A DNA stretch of 6,786 nt from CAZZKF01 sp964654995 (lineage in GTDB: Bacteria > Pseudomonadota > Alphaproteobacteria > CAZZKF01): positions 1 to 6,786 of the forward strand of contig CAZZKF010000099.1 in NCBI GenBank assembly GCA_964654995.1, in the 5' to 3' direction. Below are positions 1-6,515 of this stretch, in pieces. Position 1 is the stretch's first letter, and every line of letters begins with the position of its first letter. The position numbers and the translations under genes are program-made. A model generated the notes under the pieces. The model was given only the letters and a program-made list of their open reading frames with translations, had not been told where the DNA came from and did no database searches.

Positions 1-646
1 GAGTGATGCCGTATTTTCCGGCGCCTTGGAAATACCAGTGACAGGGGAAGGGCTGGGACAGCGTTGCCGCCTGACCGGCGTCGGTGCCGACAGTTTCGAC
101 GCCGATCCCAATGATACCGGTGTCCTCCGCCAGCCAGCGGGCGCAATCCGGCTCGACGCCAGGCCAGTGGTTATCGTTCATGAAAGCTTCCGGATCGGCC
201 CGCCGGTCCGCCCAGCCTGTTCGATAGAGCAGCCAGGCAGCCTCTGGCAGATCGCCGTGCTCGGTGCACCAGTCCTCCACATGAGCACGGGTCAGCAGGA
301 AATCCGCATCCGCCGCAGCCTCGGTCGTGAAATCCAAAACAACCGCCGGGCGCACAAGCTGTTGTGGCGCAATCGAGGCAATATCCTCGCCATCCCGCCC
401 GCTGATCCAGTGGATCGGCGCGTCGAAATGGGTGCCGGTGTGTTCCGACATGCGGATATTGTGCCAATAGACCTCGGGGCCCGCCGCGTCATAGCGGCTG
501 ATCACCTCGCGCTGGAAGGACCAGGGCTGGCCACGTTCCGCGGGCAGGTTGATGACAGAGGTCTCCTCATGCAGGGGTGCGGTTAGATCGATCACCTCGA
601 TCGCGCCCCTTGCCATCTCGGTGACGAGTTCAGCCAGCAGGGGCAT
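1..646 (-). CDS. Cyclase-family metal-dependent hydrolase, kynurenine formamidase-like (3' end cut by window edge)
   Basis: The first 215 residues are visible and the frame stays open to the left edge. The metal-binding signature HxGTHxDxPxH, typical of the cyclase / KynB / isatin hydrolase family, is complete: H69, H73, D75 and H79. Other family marks are an N-terminal IDLTAPLHE strand (19-27), GIGVETVGTDAG (180-191) and a late GAGKYGI (208-214). Family members are hydrolases of amide or lactam bonds; KynB removes formyl from N-formylkynurenine using divalent metal. Next to a TDO, a formamidase role is the natural guess, but isatin-hydrolase-like or other ring-opening substrates remain possible. 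The ATG at 646 lies inside the upstream aminotransferase gene (17-nt overlap) and has a GGAG site 7 nt ahead, which suggests translational coupling. An internal Met at residue 11 is a less likely start. Roughly 40-50 residues are probably missing beyond the edge. The family call is firm; the substrate is inferred. Confidence 0.9.
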   Translation of the reverse strand, partial: MPLLAELVTEMARGAIEVIDLTAPLHEETSVINLPAERGQPWSFQREVISRYDAAGPEVYWHNIRMSEHTGTHFDAPIHWISGRDGEDIASIAPQQLVRPAVVLDFTTEAAADADFLLTRAHVEDWCTEHGDLPEAAWLLYRTGWADRRADPEAFMNDNHWPGVEPDCARWLAEDTGIIGIGVETVGTDAGQAATLSQPFPCHWYFQGAGKYGIT

Positions 647-1610
647 AATTCGTCTCCAGGGTCTGATGATCAGGGTTGGCAGGGGCCGCGTAGACCTGCA
701 GGTTCCAACCGGCAGCCTTTGCCGCGCCACGGGCGGACGCGTCGTAGAGCGCTTGAAGTTTGCGGGTCAGCGGGCCGGGCTTACCGGTCCCGACCACTTG
801 GCGGTCGACGGAAATGATCGGCTGAATCTCCGAAAGAGTGCCAGCAATGAACACCTCGTCAGCGATGTATAGCTCGGTCCGGTCAATCTCGCGCTTGGTG
901 GTCTCGATCCCCAGTTTTTCGCGGGCCAACTGGCTGACCGATTGCACGGTGATCCCTTCCAGCACGCCGCTGATGCCTGGCGGGGTGCACAACTCGCCAT
1001 CGCGCACCATCATCACGCAAGACCCCGGCGCCTCGGCCAGCGTGCCGCGGTGATTGAGGAAAAACGCCGTATCGTATCCGTTGCGCGTAGCCTCATGCTG
1101 TGCGAGGCGAGAATTATGATAATTTGCGCCGGTCTTGATGCGTGGTGGCATGGCATCGTCGCTGATCCGTCGCCAACTTGAGATGCAGGCCGAGGCTCCG
1201 CTCTCGAACCGGGGCGAACGCGGCATAGGCACGGCCGTAATGTGAATGCCGGTTTCCTCGGTGTGACACATCGGGTCGAAATTCGGCCCCATATCGTAAT
1301 AGGCCACGATTACGATATGGGTGTCCTCGCACACCTGATTGGCGTGCAAAAGCTCCAGCGTCGCCTCAATCAGGTCGGCATCCGAGTATGCGATCTGCAT
1401 CCCGACGCATTTCATCGAGGCTCGCAGTCGGGTCAGGTGATCCTGAAGCCGGAACACATTGAGCTGCCCGGTGGCCTCGTTCCAATAGGCGCGGACGCCT
1501 TCAAAAACGTTGGCCCCCCAGAAGGCCGCCTGGCTACGGGCGTGCAGGACGCATTTGTCCCAGGGGACGATCTCGCCGTTGAACCAGCTGAATTCGGGAC
1601 TGGACTGCAT
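630..1610 (-). CDS. Class IV PLP-dependent aminotransferase (branched-chain aminotransferase-like)
   Basis: A 326-residue fold-type IV transaminase, close to the usual BCAT length. The N-terminal block WFNGEIVPW (9-17) followed by FEGVRAYW (36-43) matches the opening of IlvE-type proteins. The Schiff-base lysine is K159 in RIKTGANYHNSR, and the cofactor-side glutamate is E193 in TLAEAPGS, where IlvE usually has EGSGEN. A GVLEGITVQSV helix start (215-225) binds phosphate in the family. The AEAPGSC variation near the cofactor glutamate suggests a substrate other than plain valine, leucine or isoleucine. In this operon it may transaminate an aromatic or kynurenine-derived amino or keto acid, but that is inference; D-amino acid transaminase or aminodeoxychorismate-lyase-like activity is not excluded. 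The ATG at 1610 was chosen because AGGAA lies 7 nt upstream and the protein then starts like its relatives. An in-frame ATG at 1640 would overlap the hydroxylase stop as ATGA and add ten residues. Confidence 0.9.
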   Translation of the reverse strand: MQSSPEFSWFNGEIVPWDKCVLHARSQAAFWGANVFEGVRAYWNEATGQLNVFRLQDHLTRLRASMKCVGMQIAYSDADLIEATLELLHANQVCEDTHIVIVAYYDMGPNFDPMCHTEETGIHITAVPMPRSPRFESGASACISSWRRISDDAMPPRIKTGANYHNSRLAQHEATRNGYDTAFFLNHRGTLAEAPGSCVMMVRDGELCTPPGISGVLEGITVQSVSQLAREKLGIETTKREIDRTELYIADEVFIAGTLSEIQPIISVDRQVVGTGKPGPLTRKLQALYDASARGAAKAAGWNLQVYAAPANPDHQTLETNYAPAG

Positions 1611-1617
1611 GAGGGTC

Positions 1618-1622
1618 TTCCT
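1618..1622 (-). promoter_or_regulatory. Ribosome binding site deciding the aminotransferase start
   Basis: On the minus strand AGGAA sits 7 nt before the ATG at 1610. The alternative ATG at 1640, which overlaps the preceding stop codon, has only a poor GCGGA ahead of it. This favours 1610, although coupled initiation at 1640 cannot be excluded. Confidence 0.55.
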
Positions 1623-1636
1623 TGATCTGAGAGGAG

Positions 1637-3304
1637 TCATTCCGCTGCGGTCGCGGCGGACAGGGGGGCGTGCGTGGGATGGCGCAGGACAGGGGATGGC
1701 GGCGCATTGCACCCGTAGCCCGAGGCGATAACGAACTTGCGCCGAGCAGCGGCGTGGTCGGCCAATTCGCCCACGGCGGCGATATGTCCGTCGGGGCGGA
1801 CAAGGATCCAGCCGTCACTCGTGCTCGCATAGGCCTGGGCCTGCGATGCGTCATAGAGCGCGGTGTCGATGCCCTCGGGCAGTTCGCCGATCTCCACGCC
1901 TTTGGGCAGCAGTGCCAGCACACGCACCCCGTGGCTCGAGGTTATGGTGCGCCAGCAATCGGCAAGGGTCGCCACGTCCATTGCGTTGCGGCAAAAGGCC
2001 AGCACGGTAAAGTCAGGCCCGAAGCAACGCCGCAAACGGGTTTCTCCACGCCCCCCTTCGACCGGCAGGTCAGGGGCGAAGGCACCAATCAGCGGGCCCG
2101 CATTGGGTGCGGCGATCAGCGGCGATTCGAGATAGCGGAAGGGTTCTGCCATTTTGCCGCTGTTCAACAGCTTGCGCGCGGCAGGTATGCGTTCCGAAAC
2201 CCAGAGCAGGAGATCCCGCCAGGCCTTGTGCACTGCCGTCGGCGGCACCATGAAGCGGATCGTGGCCTCGGTCACGCGGAGATTTTCGCACGCCGCGCGG
2301 TAGCGTTCTTCGTGATAGCTGTCGAGCAGGTCTTCTTCGGCGCGACCCTGCAAGACCGCGGCCAGTTTCCAGGCCAGATTGTCGGCGTCCTGAATGCCAC
2401 TGTTCATCCCGCGTGAGCCATAGGGCGGCAAGGCGTGGGCCGCATCGCCGGCCAGAAACACCGATCCGACCCGGAAATGTTCGGCCACGCGCTGGTTGAA
2501 GCGGTAGGTGGACAGCCAGTCGATCTTGTATTCGGCCTCGTTTCCAATCACAGAGCGGATGCGGCGATCGAGCGCGCCGGTTTCCTTTTCCATCTCGATG
2601 TCGGCCGAGGGCGGCAATTGCCAATCGATGCGCCACATGTCGTCGGGTTGGGGATGCATCACCAACTGCCGACCGCGATTGAAATGCGGATCGAAGTGGA
2701 AATGGCGTTCTTTCTTGAGCGGGAGCTTGACGTAGATGTCGGTGATCAGGAACCGGTCCTTGTGGGTGTACCCGGTCCAGCGCACGTCAATCGCCCTGCG
2801 GATCGAACTGCGGATACCGTCACAGCCCACCACGTAGCGAAAGGCCATGTCGCGTGTCCCTTCGGTGGTCTCGACCGTCAGGCAGGCCCCATCGTCGCTG
2901 TTCTGGATATGAGTGACCTTATGGCCCCAGCGCAGATCGCAGAGCGGTTCATCCGCGAGCTTTTCGAGCATGATCTGCTCGATCCGGTGTTGCGAGATAT
3001 TGACGAATTCGCCGTAGCCGGGCCGCTCGGGATATTCCTTCCGCGAAATTTCGCGGTTGCGGATATACGTATGGCCGACGCGCCAGGCGATGCCTTCGCG
3101 CCCGATCTGTTCGCCGCAGCCAAACCTGTCCAGTACTTCCAGAACATCGCCTTGGATAAGGCAGGCCTTTGAGCCTTGTTTGATCTGGTGCGGTTTGCCG
3201 TCCATCAGGACCGAGCGTATTCCGAAGCTGGCCAGCCGCAGGGCCAGCGCGATGCCAACAGGGCCTGCGCCGACAATGGCAATGGGGGCGGTTTCATTCA
3301 GCAT
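1637..3304 (-). CDS. FAD-dependent aromatic monooxygenase (MhpA/PheA/TfdB-type flavoprotein hydroxylase)
   Basis: A 555-residue class A flavoprotein hydroxylase. The dinucleotide-binding GAGPVG is at 12-17, the CDG motif with the NAD(P)H/FAD role at 161-163, and the second FAD motif GDAAH at 286-290, followed by SRGMNSGIQDADNLAWKLA (297-315) as in MhpA-type enzymes. A C-terminal thioredoxin-like tail is suggested by WILVRPDGHIAAVG (499-512). Such enzymes use NAD(P)H and O2 to add a hydroxyl to an activated aromatic ring, usually a phenol or aminobenzene. It is longer than, and lacks the look of, kynurenine 3-monooxygenase, so its substrate is probably a later aromatic intermediate such as an anthranilate, kynurenine or quinoline derivative (inference). 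The ATG at 3304 overlaps the preceding stop by 7 nt and has GGAAA 6 nt upstream. The open frame runs 112 codons further upstream, but that extension is low-complexity Arg/Gly/Pro/His sequence antisense-like in character and lies inside the fusion gene; the Rossmann strand begins right after 3304. Confidence 0.93.
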   Translation of the reverse strand: MLNETAPIAIVGAGPVGIALALRLASFGIRSVLMDGKPHQIKQGSKACLIQGDVLEVLDRFGCGEQIGREGIAWRVGHTYIRNREISRKEYPERPGYGEFVNISQHRIEQIMLEKLADEPLCDLRWGHKVTHIQNSDDGACLTVETTEGTRDMAFRYVVGCDGIRSSIRRAIDVRWTGYTHKDRFLITDIYVKLPLKKERHFHFDPHFNRGRQLVMHPQPDDMWRIDWQLPPSADIEMEKETGALDRRIRSVIGNEAEYKIDWLSTYRFNQRVAEHFRVGSVFLAGDAAHALPPYGSRGMNSGIQDADNLAWKLAAVLQGRAEEDLLDSYHEERYRAACENLRVTEATIRFMVPPTAVHKAWRDLLLWVSERIPAARKLLNSGKMAEPFRYLESPLIAAPNAGPLIGAFAPDLPVEGGRGETRLRRCFGPDFTVLAFCRNAMDVATLADCWRTITSSHGVRVLALLPKGVEIGELPEGIDTALYDASQAQAYASTSDGWILVRPDGHIAAVGELADHAAARRKFVIASGYGCNAPPSPVLRHPTHAPLSAATAAE

Positions 3305-5727
3305 GGCAGATTTCCATGTACGATGGATTTGAAGACAGGGATGGACCGCACCGCGCTCAGGTAAGGCGTGCCTTCGGTGGCGCCGGTGCCCGGCGTGGCT
3401 TCGCCCAGCATCTTGACCGCCAAGCGAAAATGGATCTGGCGCCATTGCTGAAGTGTGTGGGCAAAAGCCTCCATGGAAAGGCCGATTTTGGCGTCGGTTT
3501 CGGGGCTGAGCCGCGCCTCTGCCCGGGCGGCCTGCAACGCGGTGTCGAGGTTGTTCTGGCCTTTGAGAATGCGAGCGTGCACCTCGGGCACCGAATGGTA
3601 GGCCAGGCTCTCGCATCGGTCCTTGTCCGGTGCCCTGCACAGGCTCTCGACCAGCTTGTAATTCCGCGACTGGATGGCAGAGGCCCCCTCCGTATAGTCG
3701 CGGAACACCTGAAAAGCCTCGCGCTGCATGGTGGCCAACACCGGAAAGAACTTTGAGGCTTCCTGATACATCCGGTTCGCATCGAGGATCAGCGGCGCCA
3801 CCTGATCGGGATCGGTGTCAAAAGCGTCGATGGCGCTTTGCAGGCGCACGGCCATCCAAGCGAAATTGGTTTCGAAAGACTGGAGGATGCGCAGGAACAT
3901 ATACTCGTCATGCACCGTATAGACCGGCTGCATGGTCAGCATGAGCGCCTGCAATTCTGCGGGTGTCAGCAGCGCCTGCACGATGTCGCAGAATTTTTCG
4001 GCCTCGGTCTCATACTCCTTTTCGGCGTGGTTCACTGGCAGGCCCAGCCGCTCGATGGCGTAGCGCGCCGAGTTCAACCCCATGCGCACGCGCTTTTCAT
4101 AGGTCGCATCGTCGGGGCGCATCTCGGGCATCAGCGCTGTGCGCCCCTTGCGGGCGTCCAGTTCAAAGCGCAGGCAATCTGCCGTCAACGCTAGAAGCTG
4201 GCGGTCGCGCTTGATGGCAATCGTGTTCGGGTCAGGCGTGGCGCCGGGGTTGGTTGGCAGTGGCCAGAGCGGCAAGGCACAGTAGCTGGGGTATTCGTAG
4301 GTCTCGTCAAACTTGTCGAGCGCCACATTGAGAAACAGTTCCAGCTTGTCGCGTTCGCCGTTCTCCGGGTCTAGCGTTTGGATTGCAGCGCGCACCGCGT
4401 CTAGCGCGACCAGGAGCGGTTTGCCGACAAAATGTTTACCGTGCTCGTGATAGGCAGCGATCACGTCGGCATAAGGAAAGGTCGATGCCTTTGGCGCAGC
4501 GCTCCACCGTTCCAGAACGGCCTCTGCCCAATCGCCCGGCGACGTGGTCTTGATCGACGCATCACAGAACGTTTCGCATGCGGCGCAGATCTGTGCCCGG
4601 TGGCGAATGGTATGATATTCGATAATTCGGTCGCAGACCGCGTCGGCGTCTTGCCGTGTGTTGTAGTAATGAAAGGACAAGCGTGCGATATCGCCCCGTG
4701 GTGAAATGCGGATTTTCGCATCGGCCAGTTGCGCCTCGAGCGCGGAGGCCTGCGGGTCGTATAGCGCTACATGTGCGCCACGCAGGGCGATTTCCGAAGG
4801 GCCGCGCTGTTTGATTCCTGCATCCGCCAAACGCCCCTGTACATGGCCGACCAAACCGGATATGTGCTTGCGCACCGCGCCCATGTCGAGGCTCAGCAAG
4901 AGGTCCAACCCGGCATTTGCGGCATAGAGCGCAGGTACGGATGGCGTGCCGGTTTCAAACCGCCGAGCGTCAGCGGCAAAATCCAGTTTCCGCGGGTCAA
5001 AGGCAAAGGGATTCTCGCGCCCAAACCAACCAGTCAATTGCGGTTCACAGTCGTCCCGGCGAGGCGCGCGTTCGTAGACGAACGCAACGCCGGGCAGGCC
5101 CAGCAGGTACTTTGATGCGCCCGCGACCAGATAATCACAATTCAACTCGTTGACATCGACGGGCTCGACGCCAAGCGCCTGATAGGCATCGACAAAGACC
5201 CGGATACCTTTTGCACGGGCGACCTCGGAGATGGCGTGCACATCCAGCCTGCGACCGTCCGAGTATGAGACCACCGGCACGGAGACGAGGCCGGTATCGG
5301 TGCCCATTGCCTCGACATAGGCGGTTTCCTCAACTGTACGGGCATAGCTGACGCGCGCGCCGCGTTCCTTCTGGGCCAGCCAGACATGCGCGATCGAAGG
5401 AAACTCGGCCATAGAGGTGACGATCTCGGGTCGGGCGTTCCAATCCATGCACGAGGCGATCTGGAAGGCTCCGACCGAGGCGTTGGGCATCACGGCAATC
5501 TGGTCAGGACGGGCACCAATCAGCCGGGCACATTTCTTGCGTGCGGCTTCGACCTGCTCTTCGAACAGGTGCCATGCGCCGGCGCCGTCCGACATGGCGT
5601 CCAGCATGGCGGCGATGGAGTGATCGAGTTGAATGGACCGCGCCCCGAGACTGCAACTGGACAGATATACTGTGTCCTGAAGGACGGGGAAATTCCGGCG
5701 GAAGGAGTCCGGGCTTATATGGGACAT
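3298..5727 (-). CDS. Bifunctional fusion: kynureninase-like class V PLP domain + TDO-superfamily heme domain
   Basis: An 809-residue, apparently two-enzyme protein. Residues 1-370 form a class V aminotransferase / kynureninase / selenocysteine-lyase-like PLP domain. It shows VFVDAYQALG with the pyridine-binding D180 and Q183, Schiff-base lysine K206 in GASKYLLGLPGVAF, RFETGTPS at 256-263, and R349 in RLSFHYYNT, which would bind the substrate carboxylate. There is no obvious desulfurase catalytic cysteine in the usual loop. A linker carries C381, C384 and C388 (CxxCxxxC). From about 425 to 800 there is a TDO-superfamily domain: HDEYMF (606-611), R676, TEGASAIQSR (679-688), proximal heme ligand H766 in WRQIHFR, and GTGATEGTPYL (780-790). 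At the distal-His position it has L615. The probable roles are C-C or C-N chemistry on kynurenine-like amino acids, coupled to heme-based oxidation of an indole or aromatic substrate. The start has AGGAG 8 nt upstream and overlaps the TDO gene by 13 nt. Domain calls are strong; the reactions are inferred. Confidence 0.88.
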   Translation of the reverse strand: MSHISPDSFRRNFPVLQDTVYLSSCSLGARSIQLDHSIAAMLDAMSDGAGAWHLFEEQVEAARKKCARLIGARPDQIAVMPNASVGAFQIASCMDWNARPEIVTSMAEFPSIAHVWLAQKERGARVSYARTVEETAYVEAMGTDTGLVSVPVVSYSDGRRLDVHAISEVARAKGIRVFVDAYQALGVEPVDVNELNCDYLVAGASKYLLGLPGVAFVYERAPRRDDCEPQLTGWFGRENPFAFDPRKLDFAADARRFETGTPSVPALYAANAGLDLLLSLDMGAVRKHISGLVGHVQGRLADAGIKQRGPSEIALRGAHVALYDPQASALEAQLADAKIRISPRGDIARLSFHYYNTRQDADAVCDRIIEYHTIRHRAQICAACETFCDASIKTTSPGDWAEAVLERWSAAPKASTFPYADVIAAYHEHGKHFVGKPLLVALDAVRAAIQTLDPENGERDKLELFLNVALDKFDETYEYPSYCALPLWPLPTNPGATPDPNTIAIKRDRQLLALTADCLRFELDARKGRTALMPEMRPDDATYEKRVRMGLNSARYAIERLGLPVNHAEKEYETEAEKFCDIVQALLTPAELQALMLTMQPVYTVHDEYMFLRILQSFETNFAWMAVRLQSAIDAFDTDPDQVAPLILDANRMYQEASKFFPVLATMQREAFQVFRDYTEGASAIQSRNYKLVESLCRAPDKDRCESLAYHSVPEVHARILKGQNNLDTALQAARAEARLSPETDAKIGLSMEAFAHTLQQWRQIHFRLAVKMLGEATPGTGATEGTPYLSAVRSIPVFKSIVHGNLPC

Positions 5728-6458
5728 GTCGTTATCTCCTCGTGCAGCGCGGGTTCAAGACCGCCCAGCGGGCCGGTCAGCGTCAGGTCCGACCGGACCT
5801 GCCAGAGAGCGGGATAGAATTTGCGGGTGATCAAGCGGAACAACTGGTCCACCGGCGTGCCCTTGGTGCCCACCGCCTGGATGCCGATGGTCCGGATGGC
5901 GATGCGGAAATGCCGGATCCGCCAAAGCGCAATACGTTCGTCCCATTCGATCAGCGCTTCCGCCAGACGATAGGTGGGCGTATGCCCGCCCTCGCGATAG
6001 AGGGTCAGCAGGTCGATGTCATGCTCGGTGCAAAGTGCTTCGAAGGCGCTCCCCAACTGCCCGCTGACCCGGCTGATACCGTTCCACCCGGGGGATTCGA
6101 AACCGGACCCATTGCCAAGCTGGACGCGCACTTCTTGAAAATCGGAAGGCGTCATATGGGTGAGCATTTCAAGCTGTCCGGTGATCAACCGGACACCGGT
6201 GATAGCGCGGGATAGATAGGCGATGGCCTGTTCCACGCGGCGGTGCTCGATCTCGTGCACCGAACGATGCACTTCGAAACAGGCGTGCTTTAGCCAAAGT
6301 TCGGTCGATTGATGGACCGTCTGAAACAGGAGTTCGTCGTGATGCCCCATTTCGTCGGGGTGGCGCTGGAGGGACAAGAGTTCGTCAGTCCGCATGTATC
6401 GAGCGTAATCGGTCTTGCCCGGCCCTTCTAGAATAGGTTGTGAATAGTCCGCGGCCAC
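5715..6458 (-). CDS. Tryptophan 2,3-dioxygenase family protein (short form)
   Basis: A 247-residue heme dioxygenase of the TDO family, expected to open the indole ring of L-tryptophan (or a related indole) to the N-formylkynurenine type product in the cytoplasm. Visible marks are Y18 and Y21 in YARYMRTDELL, F45 and distal H49 in HDELLFQTVHQSTELW, R111 in VRVQLGNGSGFESP, proximal heme ligand H183 in WRIRHFR, and T198 in GTKG. The spacings Y18-H49 (31) and H49-R111 (62) equal those of the Xanthomonas campestris enzyme (Y24, H55, R117), so the pocket is well conserved. R111 to H183 is only 72 residues against about 123 there, so roughly 50 residues of the middle helices are absent; GFES replaces the usual GFQS. 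The start is GTG, preceded by a perfect AGGAGG. It is the first gene of the operon and overlaps the fusion gene by 13 nt. A narrower role in a biosynthetic pathway is possible. Confidence 0.88.
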   Translation of the reverse strand: MAADYSQPILEGPGKTDYARYMRTDELLSLQRHPDEMGHHDELLFQTVHQSTELWLKHACFEVHRSVHEIEHRRVEQAIAYLSRAITGVRLITGQLEMLTHMTPSDFQEVRVQLGNGSGFESPGWNGISRVSGQLGSAFEALCTEHDIDLLTLYREGGHTPTYRLAEALIEWDERIALWRIRHFRIAIRTIGIQAVGTKGTPVDQLFRLITRKFYPALWQVRSDLTLTGPLGGLEPALHEEITTCPI

Positions 6459-6465
6459 TTTTTAC

Positions 6466-6471
6466 CCTCCT
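6466..6471 (-). promoter_or_regulatory. Perfect Shine-Dalgarno AGGAGG for the GTG-started TDO gene
   Basis: On the minus strand AGGAGG stands 7 nt before GTG at 6458. No in-frame ATG nearby has a comparable site (the next Met is residue 22, inside the conserved YARYMR block), so this site fixes the start and indicates good translation despite the GTG codon. Confidence 0.85.
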
Positions 6472-6481
6472 TGACTTGAAA

Positions 6482-6501
6482 GGACTCAAAAATATTGAGC
6501 C
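6482..6501. repeat. Interrupted palindrome in the operon leader, possible operator or hairpin
   Basis: On the minus strand it reads GGCTCAA-TATTT-TTGAG(T)CC: seven paired bases per arm, with one bulged base and a five-base loop. It lies about 10 nt upstream of the AGGAGG site of the first gene. A neighbouring TTGA...TCAA pair (about 6476-6489) shares one arm, so alternative pairings are conceivable. It could be a regulator-binding site at the promoter or a small leader hairpin affecting translation. The sequence does not decide between these, and chance is possible in AT-rich DNA. Confidence 0.4.
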
Positions 6502-6515
6502 GATCTGTTTGACAA
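6489..6515 (-). promoter_or_regulatory. Weak candidate promoter for the operon
   Basis: On the minus strand TTGTCA (6515-6510) and TATTTT (6494-6489) are separated by 15 nt, a short but tolerated spacing for a sigma-70-like promoter. The -10 element falls within the palindrome, which would fit an operator overlapping a promoter, and transcripts would start close to the Shine-Dalgarno site. The match is weak and alphaproteobacterial promoters are poorly predicted by consensus. Confidence 0.15.

Noticed and set aside
26..586. Plus-strand open frame of 186 codons
   Set aside because: It lies antisense to the cyclase-family gene, which carries a full HxGTHxDxPxH motif; no recognisable protein features or ribosome site.
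1670..3172. Two long plus-strand open frames (1670-2416 and 2435-3172, about 245 codons each)
   Set aside because: They lie opposite the FAD hydroxylase, whose motifs are clear throughout; the translations show no domain and are typical antisense shadows in GC-rich DNA.
3305..3640. N-terminal extension of the FAD hydroxylase by 112 residues
   Set aside because: The added part is Arg/Gly/Pro/His-rich, overlaps the conserved TDO-like region of the fusion gene, and the flavoprotein fold begins immediately after the ATG at 3304.
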